Source: Thelephora terrestris (lineage: Eukaryota > Basidiomycota > Agaricomycetes > Thelephorales > Thelephoraceae). From it: 64,000 nucleotides of DNA. The position numbers were made by a program, and so were the translations under genes. The number at the start of each line of letters is the position of its first letter. The first letter of the stretch is position 1. Under the pieces are notes generated by a model. It did no database searches. It saw nothing but the letters and a program-made list of their open reading frames with translations, and had not been told where the DNA came from. The DNA lies in contig WIUZ02000004.1 in the NCBI GenBank assembly GCA_015956445.1, positions 2,480,001-2,544,000 on the forward strand. The letters are read 5' to 3'. This document shows, in pieces, positions 46,757-57,830 of this stretch.

Positions 46757-47273
46757 TCTCTCTTTTCTCTTACGTCCACGGGGATATGCCCACTGGACTC
46801 GAGTTCGCAGTTTACTTTCACATACTCGGAATAATAGTGCTCGGGGAACCTACGGAACGCTTCAGCCAGGAAGAATCTGAGGAAGCGCCGGAGGCATTCG
46901 GAGTCAGTCAAGTTGAAGAGGACTTGCCGGAAGAAGAGGAGGAGAGCAGCGAGGAGGAGCCCAAAACCGAGGAAAATTTCTTGTAGGCTGATATTGGATA
47001 CGTATTGTAAAAGTAGTGATGTTATGTTTGTATACGTACACTCTGCAAACACGAAAGGGTGAGGAATGACATTGGCAGCAAGCGCACCTCTCTAGTGGAG
47101 TCGGGCGAGCAGTAAAAGTTAGCCGTGAGGCGGGGAAGAAACTACGCTCGAAAAGGGCCGTGGGAAATAACCCCTAATCTTCCAGGGGATTTGGGTCGTT
47201 GGGCCAAGGACGGGAGAATTAAAACATCAAGACCCTCTCCCTTTCGGTCGTGGGGATAACAAATTCTTCAGAA
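46757..47273. other. Spacer between the Helitron fragment and the CACTA right end
   Basis: The first 70 bases continue the Helitron frame (RGRKRKERLFF). Beyond that no gene is supported; the open frames here are Glu/Leu-rich low complexity. Confidence 0.4.
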
Positions 47274-47338
47274 TTGACCAACCGTTGGTTGTTTGACCAA
47301 CGGTTGGTAAAAAATTGACTAAAGTCGTTCCCACAGTG
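47274..47338. repeat. Right terminus and palindromic subterminal motifs of the CACTA element
   Basis: Reverse-complement end CACTGTGGGAACGACTTTAG. Inside it are two near-palindromes, TTGACCAACCGTTGG (47,274-47,288) and TTGACCAACGGTTGG (47,293-47,307), which together form a larger hairpin. Confidence 0.65.
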
Positions 47339-47341
47339 TCA

Positions 47342-47570
47342 GAATGGTCGCTCTTCCCTAACACACACAGCAAGGTGGAAACTGATGGCAACACAACTGA
47401 AGATTGAGGCATTTGTACAGAAAACCCATTCCAGAGGAAAGTGGGCTCCATCCACCCCACCTTCATCCAAAGGAAATGTGCATGTTCGCACTTGGAAACT
47501 GCATACAACACATTTGAATTTATCACCCAAAGTACATCTTATCAATAAGAAAAAAGTTGCAATGGTTCAA
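47342..47570. other. Displaced NLR 3' flank
   Basis: Matches 63,776-63,990 closely (both contain caaggtgg, ggcatttgtacagaaaa, accatccaccccaccttc, ccaaagtacatcttatcaata). It is the continuation of the NLR1 3' flank on the other side of the CACTA element. Confidence 0.8.
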
Positions 47571-47703
47571 GACTACACAACAGGTTACCCAAGAAATTCC
47601 TCTTCAGCTCCTATAATGTACAAACCACCTCCCTCGCTCATTGAGAATCACCAAACACACTCCTCTTTACCAACCCAGTCAGTGTAGCAAAGGCGCCGGA
47701 GAT

Positions 47704-49976
47704 CTAGGATGAGGTGGCAACCTTAGCCTTGATGGCACCAACGACGCTGGGATCAGCCAAGGTGTTGAGGTCGCCCAGCTGGTCGCCCTCCCCTGCGGAA
47801 ATCTTGCGCATGATACGGCGCATGATCTTACCAGATCGGGTCTTGGGAAGGTCGGGAACGATGATGATCTTCTTTGGCGCGGCGAATGGCCCGATGACCT
47901 TCCTGACCTGAAGAATGAGCTCCTTAGCGAGGGAACCCTCGTCATTGGGGTTGTAGGTGAATTCGCTAGGGAAAGGGGGTTTGATGAGCTCGGAGTCTGC
48001 AAGGTTGGCGAGGAAATACATACGGCTTGAGGGTCACAAAGGCGTAGACGGTTTGGCCAGTGAGATTGTTGGAGATGCCGGTGACGGCAGTCTCAGCGAC
48101 GCCCCTGTGATGGATCAAGGCAGACTCGATCTCGGCAGTGGAGAGGCGGTGTCCCGAGACGTTGATGATATCTGAGTTCTGTTAGGCTTGCGCTCGTGAA
48201 GCGAGAGACGTTCGGGATACTGACCGTCTACGCGACCCTTGATCCAAATGTATCCGTGCTCATCGCAGCCCACACCATCGCCAGTATAGAAAAATCCTGG
48301 GTATGGCTAAACACGACGAGATCAGAGACAGCGTCGCACACAACGCAAATGAACGCAAACCCTCATATAGGTATCGAGATAACGGTTATTATCCTTCCAG
48401 ACCATCCTCGCAATAGACGGCCAGGGGTTCCTGATACACAGGATACCCTCAACACTGTTGCCCTCGAGGACTTCTCAGGACACTGGGTCGAGGATGACCG
48501 GCTCGATGCCGAAGAAAGGTACGGTAGCGGATCCCGGTTTCGTCTCGATGGCGCCGGGGAATGGCGTTATCATGATCGAACCGGTCTCGGTTTGCCACCA
48601 AGTGTCGACAATGGCACATTGCTTCTTTCCGACGTGCTCATTGTACCAGTCCCAAGCTTCAGGGTTGATAGGTTCACCGACGCTACCCAGCACTCAGACC
48701 GTGCTGAGGTCGTGGGCTTGGGTGTGGTGTTCGCCGAGACGACGGAGGAGACGGATGGCGGTGGGAGCGGTATAGAAATGGGTTATCTGGTGTTTCTCGA
48801 CGACCTGCCAATAACGGGATGGAGTGGGGTAGACCGGGGTAGACTCGAATACAGTGGTGGTGACGCCGTTGAGAAGAGGTCCGTAGACGATGTACCTGAT
48901 CAAATATAAGATCAGAGCAGGGGCGGAGGTTGTCAAAAGTACCAAACTTACGTGTGGCCGGTGATCCAGCCGACATCGGCCATGCATGCAAACTTGTCCT
49001 CGGGGTGGACATCGAAGACGTACTTGACGGTCAGCGCGGCTCCGAGAAGGTATCCGGCGGGAGTGTGGACGACACCCTTTGGCTTTCCGGTGGATCCAGA
49101 GGTCTAAAAATGTCGAGAAGCACCGTTAGCGACTGTTGTTGGACGGAAGATAAACTTCCGATGCTCACGTAAAGAATGAACAACGGGTCCTCAGAGGACA
49201 TAACCTCCGGCGGACAGTAGTTTGGAACCTTGAGGGTCTCTTCGTGCCACCACTTGTCGCGTCCCTCGGTCCAGGCAACGGTGTTTCCGGTCCTCCTCTG
49301 AACAAAAACATGCTCGACCTCGGGGCACTCCTTGAGAGCGGCATCGACGATGGCCTTGGTGGCAATGGCCTTTCCACCCCGTCGCCTCATCGGAGGTGAT
49401 CAAAACACGAGACTTGCAATCCTTGATGCGGTCTCGAAGCGACGCGGAGGAGAATCCAGCGAAGACGACGGAATGTATGGCGCCGATGCGAGTGCAGGCC
49501 AGGAAAGTGGCAACAGCGTGCCAGGTCATGGGCATTCAAACGGAGATGGTGTCGCCCTGCTTTATTCCCATAGCCTTCAGGATGTTAGCCGTGCTGGAAA
49601 CTCCGCGGAGAAGCTGAGCATGAGTGATTTCTCAGCCTTCGCCCGGCTCATCGGCTTCGTAGATGATTGCGGTCTATTGAAATTAGTGAGTTAGTGACAG
49701 AGCGTTGTGGAATGAAGGGGGGGGAATCGTGCAGAGCGACTGTATGGTTCGAGACGCTGAGACTGTCGGCACTGGCCGAGGCCATGGTCGCCGAAGCTGA
49801 AGCGCCGGTCGACTGTCGATGGGCAAGATGATGGCAGAAATGCGAACCTTATCGGGGTGGGTATAAGCCCATCGGTCGACACAGTTGTATGAGGCGTTGA
49901 GACCACCTTCGGGGAACCAGACGATGTCTCCATTCTCGAAGCTACCAGACCGAATGGTCTTGAACGGGCTTTCCAT
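47704..49976 (-). pseudogene. Acetyl-CoA synthetase pseudogene, copy C
   Basis: Most complete ACS copy. Right to left: [39 protein letters not shown], intron, [62 protein letters not shown], then [12 protein letters not shown] at an exon start, [59 protein letters not shown], and the C-terminal [15 protein letters not shown] with a stop at 47,704. Introns are retained. Defects seen: a two-base loss near 49,388, a TGA for Arg at 48,694-48,696 before VLGSVGE, and a TGA for Gly after VILDPVS near 48,475. The N-terminal ~50 residues of the family are absent. Not functional as read. The intact enzyme activates acetate to acetyl-CoA. Confidence 0.88.
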
Positions 49977-50519
49977 TGGTATTTAACACGAGGGGAGTTG
50001 GCTAAATTGATGTTGAGAATCAGCCGGGCGAAGGAACATAATAGGCGTCCATGTCATCCGCAAACCGGAGCCGAGAGCGGCACTGATCTGAAGATACGAG
50101 GACTCGATTGATTCAATTCCTCCAGCATATGTCCCATTCCCTAGCAGTCGTTCTCCGATTTCTTGAATATCCATGAACACGTCTTGGCAGTGCATTGGAA
50201 TTCCCAATACTGCGTAACCCGGATGCCTTATTCTTCGAGAACCCGCCTATCGCCGTGGCAAATTTAAAGCTGAAACGCGTTATCTCACCCGGTGTGTTCA
50301 TAAATCAATCCGCTCCACGAGTGCCGCCGCCCCTCCGTAATTCGCAGCGAATGATTGACCCAGAACCCGTTCATTCACGCCCATGAGTTCATGAACTCCC
50401 ACTGAGAGTTTACGACAAAGTACCGCGGATTGAAGGAAGTGGCGAATCGCTGACCCGTGTTGTCACCAGAGCTGGACATCTCTGATTTGCTGTAGAGTGA
50501 CGAGTAGTCGAAATGCGAG
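49977..50519. other. Array spacer with an unrecognised fragment
   Basis: Minus-strand 50,230-50,010 reads YAVLGIPMHCQDVFMDIQEI and SYLQISAALGSGLRMTW without stops, probably part of an unknown exon; no family recognised. 50,310-50,460 is the shared spacer that precedes gene X copies. Confidence 0.4.
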
Positions 50520-51960
50520 GTGATTCAATCGACAGAATGTTGGGATCGATGCATATGGCGATCAACCTGCGCTCTCTCCTTCCCTCTCCCAAAGTATCAT
50601 CACGTATCCCACGCGTAACTCATTGATGTGGCTCCCCGCAAGCACACGGAGTCCACAAACTTCAAGAAACGCCGTTTTACACCCAAATCCCGTCGTGAGC
50701 TCACAGACCACTGGGTAAGTTGTCAACGCCATCGTTTTTCGTGTCTTGGAGCTAACCTGCGCAAAAATCACGCGTCGGGAAAGACTAGGTAGACGGCCTC
50801 ATTAAGAATCACGCCAACGCTACACGACCACATTCAACCCGGCGCATCCAGAACCATCCCATTCCCAGAAGATCGCTTCGTCTTGCTCATTACACCTTTC
50901 CCTGGATTTCATTGAAGAAATCTCACGTACAATGGTGTTCCGCCCTTCAACGTTCTCAACATTGGTTGGACAGACCTGGACAGTTCCAACTTCGACGGAT
51001 GGTCAAGGGGCCAGAAGATCGCGTGGCCACGGACGGTGGAGATTTCTCTCGCAAACGCCTTGATCAAGGTTCGGAAGCATGTGATGACCAGCCCTCCGTA
51101 TCTTTTTGCACACGACACTTACTGAAGTCTCTTTTTACAGGCGACGTCTTGTGATTATGAAGGCCCACGTACATTCCTCACGTCCTACCTTTCGAACCCG
51201 AGCAGCCATCCATCCGCAATGAGAAGTCCACGTCCAACTTCCTCTGGGATTCCGTGACTTCTGGTAACCTCGACACCTCCAGCGAGCAGGTCCGGTAAGC
51301 TCTCCTGCCTACACCCACGATTACAACCACAATTACGAAATGGATCGGGTCCTCAAGCTCCTTCGAACGGCTAGAAATGAGTTGGATTCCGGTGCCTTCC
51401 TCTTCTTCAAATTTTTGCACAGGACATACGCTTAGGCCCTCGTTAACCAGGGGCGACAGGCGGACGAGCGTCGGGATATAGGTGTAGTTTGCACATGTAC
51501 CCTGTCGACGCTGCCCGATTTGCGGTCGTGTTCATTTACCCTCTCCCATACGAGATCAACTCGGTTTGGGGACGACATCTTTGGGTTTCTGGGGTTGATC
51601 AACATCGCCAGCACCCTTGATTCTGTTCACAAACCCCTCCTCGCGAGTTTAGTGGACGCGCTGTTTCGGCTCAGGGACATCCACACTGTATTTGAGTCTC
51701 GAACGATGCACAAGAGTATTTCTTGCAATTTGACAGTACTTGAAACAATGTGATTGCTTCATGCACCCATTGGTCACTTGCGGACCCGCGGAAATCCCGG
51801 CACTCGTTCGCGTTGAACAACCACTCCCTGGACCATATCACACCTTGAGGAGCATTCAACACCTGTTCAACTCCCGGGGCCAGCAACCAGCCTGAGTAAA
51901 CGCAGCAGGAGGCCTCCGGACCTCGAAGGTTTTATTCTGCTGTCGGTCTACTCACGCGAG
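50520..51960 (+). pseudogene. Gene X remnant, copy C
   Basis: Same block order as copy A, including the basic first exon (PRKHTESTNFKKRRFTPKS), a GTAAGT intron at about 50,715-50,767, an exon starting SRVGKD, and a 3' part shared with 12,840-13,320. Several stops and frame changes. Faces GTPase copy C. Confidence 0.55.
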
Positions 51961-51989
51961 ATCGCGGTTTTGAATTCATATGATAGTCG

Positions 51990-53260
51990 GGCATTTCAGG
52001 TTTCGTTACATGGGTATATGCACAAGGCTAGATAAGCCAACGTCCACGAGAGAAAACAACTGCCCCACATCTTGATGTCGTGGAAGTGATGTGTGCCCGA
52101 TCTGAGTAAAATCCGTCGCGGAAAGTCAGGGATCCTGGAACGCACATCGTCTTCTTCGCATAGTCGAGCTGCCTCCTTCTTTGAAGATGTGCCATTAGAA
52201 CGGACAGTGTCCCTGAACGCGTCGACCTGTCGTTTGTAGTCGGATGCCATCCCCCTGCTGTCGGTCTGAAACTCTTCGACCTCCATTGGATCCCCACTTC
52301 AAGTTCCTTCGCGAGCTGTTCATCCTTGTCCTCTACCGCCTGCTCCGTATCATCCCCATTCCTGTTGGTGCCTCGATTTGGGCGTTGAGCACCCTGTTCA
52401 GCTCCACGCCAGCGGCAGTCGCTGGGATACCCTTGCATTCATCTCCGAGATCGTTCTGGATCTGCAGTGGTCAGGGGCGATTGCCGGGGGATGAGGCGGA
52501 TAAATCTTCCCGCCAACAGAGCGGAGCTCTCGGGACGTCCTGTCCGAGCACCTCTACCGAGAATGGCCTCGAAGAAATTCTTCGACTTGACCTCTCGCTC
52601 GTTGCCAAGCTTGGAGTCCGTTGGCGTGTTGACGCCCAGGGGGGCGCTGTCGCCACAAAGCTTCCGGAATGCGCCAGACTCCTTCCTCGATGTCAATATC
52701 TCGGACATATTGGGGTCGGGGATCCGGTGGAAGTAAAGGATGCCAGAGAGCTTGCTTCCTCGTTCGTATCTGGATATGGTGGCGTGCGGTTACGACCCGA
52801 TACATCCTACATAGGGTTTAATCAAATTTTCTGGCGACCGACTGAGTTTGTACTTCACTTACAAGTCTGCGGGCCATGCGGAGATCGCCGTGTCGCTGGG
52901 CGAGGCACCGTCAATTTCGAGAGTATCCATCAAGATGACGCGATGAGCGGCTAGATCGAGAGCGTCCACAACTTGAGCCATGGTCGCGCAAGGTCGTAAC
53001 CTTTGCCAATGCCGAGGTTGGAATTGCCTGAGATCGATGAATAGCATGGATCGTGGCGGGGCCAGGTGACGGACGCGTGATAAATCCTCTTGGCGATCCA
53101 CCGTCGAAAAACAGTACGCACGAAAGTCTTTTCCATTTCTCATGGCACTGTGACTCCGTTGAACAAGATCAATCGACAGATTGTCTGAATTTGATGAGAG
53201 GCGAAGTAGGTTGAGGTCCAGAAAGACGTGATCAAGGGAGATGAAAGACCTAGAAAACAT
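51990..53260 (-). pseudogene. P-loop GTPase pseudogene, copy C
   Basis: Right to left: SISGNSNLGIGKGYDLARPW at about 53,010-53,060; the G3-equivalent AAHRVILMDTLEIDGASPSD, where the usual PGFDD motif is lost; a GAFRKLCGDSAP segment (52,640-52,690); LGNEREVKSKNFFEAILGRG; and the charged tail (LAKELEVGIQ-type) near 52,290-52,340. Loss of the G3 motif and frame breaks mean it is inactive. It sits between gene X copy C and an NLR 5' remnant, as in the other units. Confidence 0.7.
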
Positions 53261-53789
53261 GTAAAACCGATGCCGCAGTTACTTCGGGGACATCGGTCCG
53301 CAACGACCACCTCCGAGGTGCACGCGATGGTTGCTTCTGGAGCACTCGTATCCTACAAAGAGTACGGTAGGACGCAAACTCGTGTAAGAGAAAGCTCAAA
53401 GACACGACTATGACCCTCAGTGGGTGTCTAGCGTATCGTGCTCTGACCTGTTCGAGGAGCGTGGCGGCGCGTGATTGGGTACCGCACGAGGGCTAACTTT
53501 AGGATGCGTCTGGAAATCTTCCCCCTTCGACGGCCTCCGCGCCCGTTCGCTTATGACGACCATACGTCCGTCAACGTTGGGTAAAGTGGCGGTTGGATCT
53601 GTGCGTCGATGTGGGATACGCCTGGCGACCCTCAGGAAGCAAGAATGGACCATCCTGCAAGGCATCAGCGTTTGGTGAGGGTAAAACAAGGCCAGCGGAC
53701 TAGAGAAGGGTAGTTTCTCACTGGCCAGGGATGGGATTTAGAGTCTGCCCATCTGCAGACGGGTATTCCCCACGCTTAGCGTTTGGGGG
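53261..53789. other. Upstream region of the NLR 5' remnant
   Basis: Matches the regions before NLR1 and before 15,180; no gene seen. Confidence 0.5.
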
Positions 53790-54015
53790 CTTGGGGTGCG
53801 AAAAACGCCTCGAGTCCCACGCGTCCATCTATCTGCTGCCCACCCCATCATCTACACCGAATCAACGACAAAATTGAATTGCGAAATATCCTCGTGATAC
53901 CGAAAGGCCATCATCGAGAGCGAAGCATAGCAAGGAGCGGGATTTGCCCCGCCGAGGGCACAGGACAAGTTGTTCAGGCTTTCGACGCTGAATTCCAGCC
54001 CGCACTGGCCGAGCA
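53790..54015 (+). pseudogene. NLR 5'-end remnant (first exon only), second copy
   Basis: Contains the shared leader (ctgctgcccaccccatcatct) and a degraded first exon (LRNILVIPKGHHRERSIARS, PAEGTGQVVQAF). The equivalent of the NLR start ATG is changed to ATTG. Sequence then switches to the array spacer at about 54,050, so the rest of the NLR is deleted. Confidence 0.65.
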
Positions 54016-54059
54016 AACGATCCCCTGAACTCACCCAGTGCGGCGAGTAAAATCAAAAG

Positions 54060-56260
54060 AAGTGCGATTCACCAGTGCCGCCAAACCTCCACGCTTCGCA
54101 GTGAAGCCCTTGAAAAACTCTCATCGCCAGAAAGAAACACATGAAGTCGTGTGTGTTCATGAGCTCCCTCCGTGAGTTTACGATGAAGCATCGCGGAACG
54201 AAGGAAGAAAATCGTGACAAGTTGCTGTCCCACATTCCGACCGTTACGGTCTCAGAGCCAGTGACGACAGAATCGATCGATCGAAGGGCCTGTGCGGCGC
54301 ACTCTCCCGAGTCCCGGAGTCCATCTGAGCTCCCCTCTCTTCACAGCCCTCTCAAACCATCTTCACGTATCCCGCGCGTTGACCCAGCACACCAAGTCCA
54401 CAAACTTCCAGAAGCATTCTTCGACACCCAAACGGTTTCGTGGGGCTACCGACCGCCGGGTAAGTCGTCAGTGGAATTATTGTCAGCGTGTCGGAGCTCA
54501 TGAGCCGTGCAGATTGAATCTCGTATCGGAGAAGACCAGGCTCATTATGCATCAAGGATTATCTCAACGCGACACGCTTGCACTCCTCCAAAGAAACCGC
54601 CTGCCGCGTTCAGAACGACCTCACTCATCACTTCCAGCAAGATTGGTCGGTCTTGGCTACCTACTCTACTGGGCGTCATCGAAACCCAAGGCTGAACGGC
54701 AGTTTGTCCTACACTGGTGTCTCGCACACCAGCGCTGGCCAGCCTGACTTGGACTCCCCCAACGACGACCCAGTTGTCCACGGCTGCGCGGTCTATGACT
54801 GTTCAACAACGTTTGGCTGGTGACGAACGGCAGCTGAAAGCACAGGTAGACGAGTTGACTGAAGAACTGAAGGCAAACCAGCATCCGAATCGAATGCGAC
54901 TGATTCAAGAGGTGATCCCGGTACGGTTCCTCGCTACCTCGACGGCCACGGTCATTTGGGATTTCTCTCGCCGACTTCCCAATGAAGGTTCGCAAGCCTA
55001 AGCAACGCACGTGACGATCAACCTTTTGATTCTTCATCTGTGGGGTGCTTATCAGAGTCTCTTTTTACAGGCATGGCTCGTGGTCATGAAGTCCTCCCGT
55101 CCGTCTCTCGACTGCCTCCATCCCGCCATCCAAATCCGGAAAGCCATCTTCCCTCCACGAGTCTGAGATCATGTCTACCCTCAGCTGGGATGCCGTGGTC
55201 TCTGATAACCTCAGCATCTTCAGCGAAGAGGACTGGGAAAATCGCGAGTCCGTCTTAAACCAACGACACCCTCGATTACGAGTTGGATCGGGACCTCAAG
55301 CTCCTTCGAATGGCTCGAAATGATTCGGGTTCGAGCGCTTCTCCCACTTGCACCGCTCGCAGAGGACGTACGGCCCGGGCACCGTCAACAAGAGGTGACG
55401 TACGACGAACATCAAGATTGAAACGACGTACATCCAGCGAGTTCTTGCCGACTTGTCGTCGTTGTCGTTTATTCTTTGCCGTGCGACATCGCTCCAGCTT
55501 GAAGGTACTCTTCCTCGTTCCTTAAGGTCGATCCACTCTACCTATACCGTTGTTCGTGTTTATGAACCTTTCTTTGCGGAGTAGACGCACTGCCTTGACT
55601 CGAGCGCATCGGTGTAACTCTGAGGCTGTTTCGGCAAGGATTTAATAGATCTTTTCGTAATCAGATATCATCTGGAACAACCCTCGATTGCTTCGTTCAT
55701 CCGTCGGTCACCGTTGCGCGTGCGCACTCGCAGGACTCACGGCGGTGTTCACCTTATCCTAAACTGTGCTACATCGTGAGGAGCATTCAGCTACTTGGGG
55801 ACTCAAGTTCTCAGCTATAGAGCCAGTCCCGAGGCTAGCCATCAAACGCAACGAGGGCCTAATACCGCCGTCAAGACTGGTGACCGGAATCCGCTAACCG
55901 AAATCAATTGAAATCAAGGCGATGTATGTCGCATTACATGTAAGCGACCAAATTCAGCGCCCTACATCGACCTAACCTGTAATTTCACTGAACCCAAGGT
56001 GCAGGATTGCTCACTGCGCCTGCTATCATGTGCTATCGCTCGGTCCGCATGTGATCAGAATTTTGATGAGATAGTGGGAAATTTTGTACGTGTTTTACAC
56101 GAGCACCATACGAGGCGCGATGACACACCGTCTAAGAAATTAAAACAAAGGAAAAGTCCTGCAAGTCGACGCCATCGAGGTACACTGCAATCCTAGAGAA
56201 AACCCCGTCTATGCTGAGGAAGAGATTCCGAGTTCACGATTAAGTATCGTGGGATGGAGG
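54060..56260 (+). pseudogene. Gene X remnant, copy D, with its spacer
   Basis: Starts with the shared spacer (54,060-54,250), then the X leader. The middle exon reads CRVQNDLTHHFQQDWSVLAT and GVSHTSAGQPDLDSPNDDPV (54,578-54,823). A later part has ESVLNQ and YELDRDLKLLRMARNDSGS near 55,280. The 3' block at 55,960-56,200 matches 18,800-19,070. The frames are broken but the protein-level agreement with copy B is clear. Confidence 0.55.
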
Positions 56261-56389
56261 GAAGAAGCCCGACGAGTTGCTGCATGCCCCGGGACTGAGA
56301 TTGTCAGCAAAGGCCGACACGACCGTCGCTGATTGACGCATCTGCCGTCGACGAAGAAGATGGTGGCAGGACTTCAACAGGTTTTGGCT

Positions 56390-56545
56390 TGCTTACTGAC
56401 CGGAGGAGATGGAGACTGTGTCACCTTAATTGATCCCATGGTACTTAGTCAGGTTGGTTACTCTGCAAACCTCGCAGAGAAGCTGAACGTAGGTGACTGA
56501 CAGCCTTCGCTCGGTTCATCGCCCCCGTAAGTGGTTGCAATCTGT
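56390..56545 (-). pseudogene. Acetyl-CoA synthetase fragment, copy D
   Basis: A short piece equivalent to 16,340-16,460 and 49,555-49,680. On the minus strand GDEPSEG, then in the next frame VTYVQLLCEVCRVTNL and KYHGIN with GDTVS, matching the ACS stretch ahead of MPMTW. It is all that remains of ACS in this unit. Confidence 0.6.
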
Positions 56546-56599
56546 TTAGAGGATCCTTGACTCACGACATTATCAAACCTTGACAAGTTGCTGTCCCAC

Positions 56600-57830
56600 T
56601 CCGACTAAACCGACGCGCCATCGATTCATCACCAAGGAGTAGAGCTGGCTGGAGAGTGACGGCACTGGTGTTTTTGATGATTTCAGGACGTTGAAGATCA
56701 TCCGGGCTCTGAACGATGTGACGATCTGCATCCGATCGCTCTTGTTCTCCAAATCTCACCCTCTGAGCCCTCCTCTGAGTCCTTCTCAAAGCATCATCGC
56801 ATGTCCTGCGCGCTCGCTCCTTGATACGGCTCCCTGCCAGCTCATCGAGTCCAGAAACTCCGTTTGGCACCCAGATGCTGGCGTGAGGTCACAGGCTGCT
56901 GGGTTGGTCGTCAATACCATTGTTGTTCGTGCGTTGAAGCTAAACCGTGCAAAAATCTCGCGTTGGAACAGACCAGGCTTGCCCTCATTGAGAATAACAC
57001 CGACGCGGAAAGCTTGCACACAGTCCGGCGCATACAGAACAATCCCATTCGTCGGTTTTCGGCCAGGTTAGCCCAGCTTGTTACCGACCTGGACAGCTCC
57101 AGCGTCGACAGCCGCATGGTCGGAGATGGTCAAGAGGACTGCCACCAGAAGATCACGCGGCCATGGATGGACGGTGGAGATCTCTCTCACGGACGCCCGT
57201 CTCTTCCCGCGTGCAGGGTCTTGTGGTTATGGAATTCTCTCATCACTTGCACGACCTGCGTCTCACCATCCGAACTCGGGGAGCCATCCTTCCGCCGTGA
57301 GTTCGAGACTATGCTCAACTTCAGCTGGGATTCCATGATCCCTAATAACATCAGTGCGAAGCCTGGAAAGATCTCAAGTCTCTCTCGATACGGTCGATTA
57401 CGAGTTGGATCGGGGCCTCGAGTTTCTTCGGACAGCTAGAGGTGGTTCAGATTTTGGTACTTCTTCCCTTCCGCGACTATCCTACAGCAGTCATTCACTC
57501 GGGCCCTCGTCAACAAGAGGCGACGGGTGGACAAACATCGGGATTGAGGTGTAGTTTCTATGGCTTGCAGTGACATCTCACCTGTCGATGCTTTCTGATT
57601 TGGTGCCGTGGTCACTTGCCCGGTCACACGAGTTTGGGGACGACATTTTCGAGTATTCTGATGGTAATCAACCTTGCCTATGCCCTCGACAGGTGCCCCA
57701 CAGTATTTTTTGTAATTGGATACTATATGAAATAATTCGTTGCGGTCCGCGGAAATTACGACGTGACCCCTCCCTGAGCCGTATCACACAAAGAGTCATC
57801 CTTAAACTATTGGGGGTAGGCTGAACCGGG
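56600..57830 (+). pseudogene. Gene X remnant, copy E
   Basis: Has the X leader (56,760-56,860), the exon reading ALEQTRLALIENNTDAESLH and RIQNNPIRRF, then DLDSSSVDSRMVGDGQED, and the later segment PSELGEPSFRREFETMLNFS (56,864-57,439). These agree with copies B and D at the protein level. Frames are interrupted and no complete product can be predicted. Confidence 0.55.

Larger units (their letters stand above)
25852..47338. mobile_element. Large CACTA-type (Plavaka/Tnp2) composite element, 21.5 kb
   Basis: The left end CACTGTAGAAATGAAG and the right end CTTTAGTCGTTCCCACAGTG form an imperfect TIR (about 18 of the first 24 positions match). TCA is duplicated at 25,849-25,851 and 47,339-47,341. 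The paralogous unoccupied site with a single TCA is at 63,773-63,775, downstream of NLR2, and flanking sequence on both sides is homologous to it. CACTA elements end in CACT(A/G) and make 3-bp duplications, and a Tnp2-type transposase is inside at 30,614-33,756. Subterminal TTGACCAA/TTGGTCAA motifs occur near both ends. The length, LTR-like fossils and Helitron helicase inside suggest nested insertions or cargo. That the internal Tnp2 belongs to the outer ends is inferred. Confidence 0.7.

Noticed and set aside
46786-46986. Glu-rich plus-strand frame
   Set aside because: Low-complexity frame antisense to a Leu-rich stretch at the edge of the Helitron fragment; no independent support.
25852-47338. 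Starship-like giant cargo element
   Set aside because: No tyrosine recombinase captain with a DUF3435-type domain at either end, and CACTGT ends with a 3-bp duplication fit a CACTA element better.
48196-48909. 237-codon plus-strand open frame
   Set aside because: Lies exactly antisense to the ACS pseudogene, has no recognisable domain, and the same antisense frame appears over the other ACS copy (15,158-15,784). It is a by-product of GC-rich codon use.
11890-57830. Gene X copies as independent functional genes
   Set aside because: Each copy has stops or frame changes within blocks that are conserved among the others, so none can encode the ancestral product.
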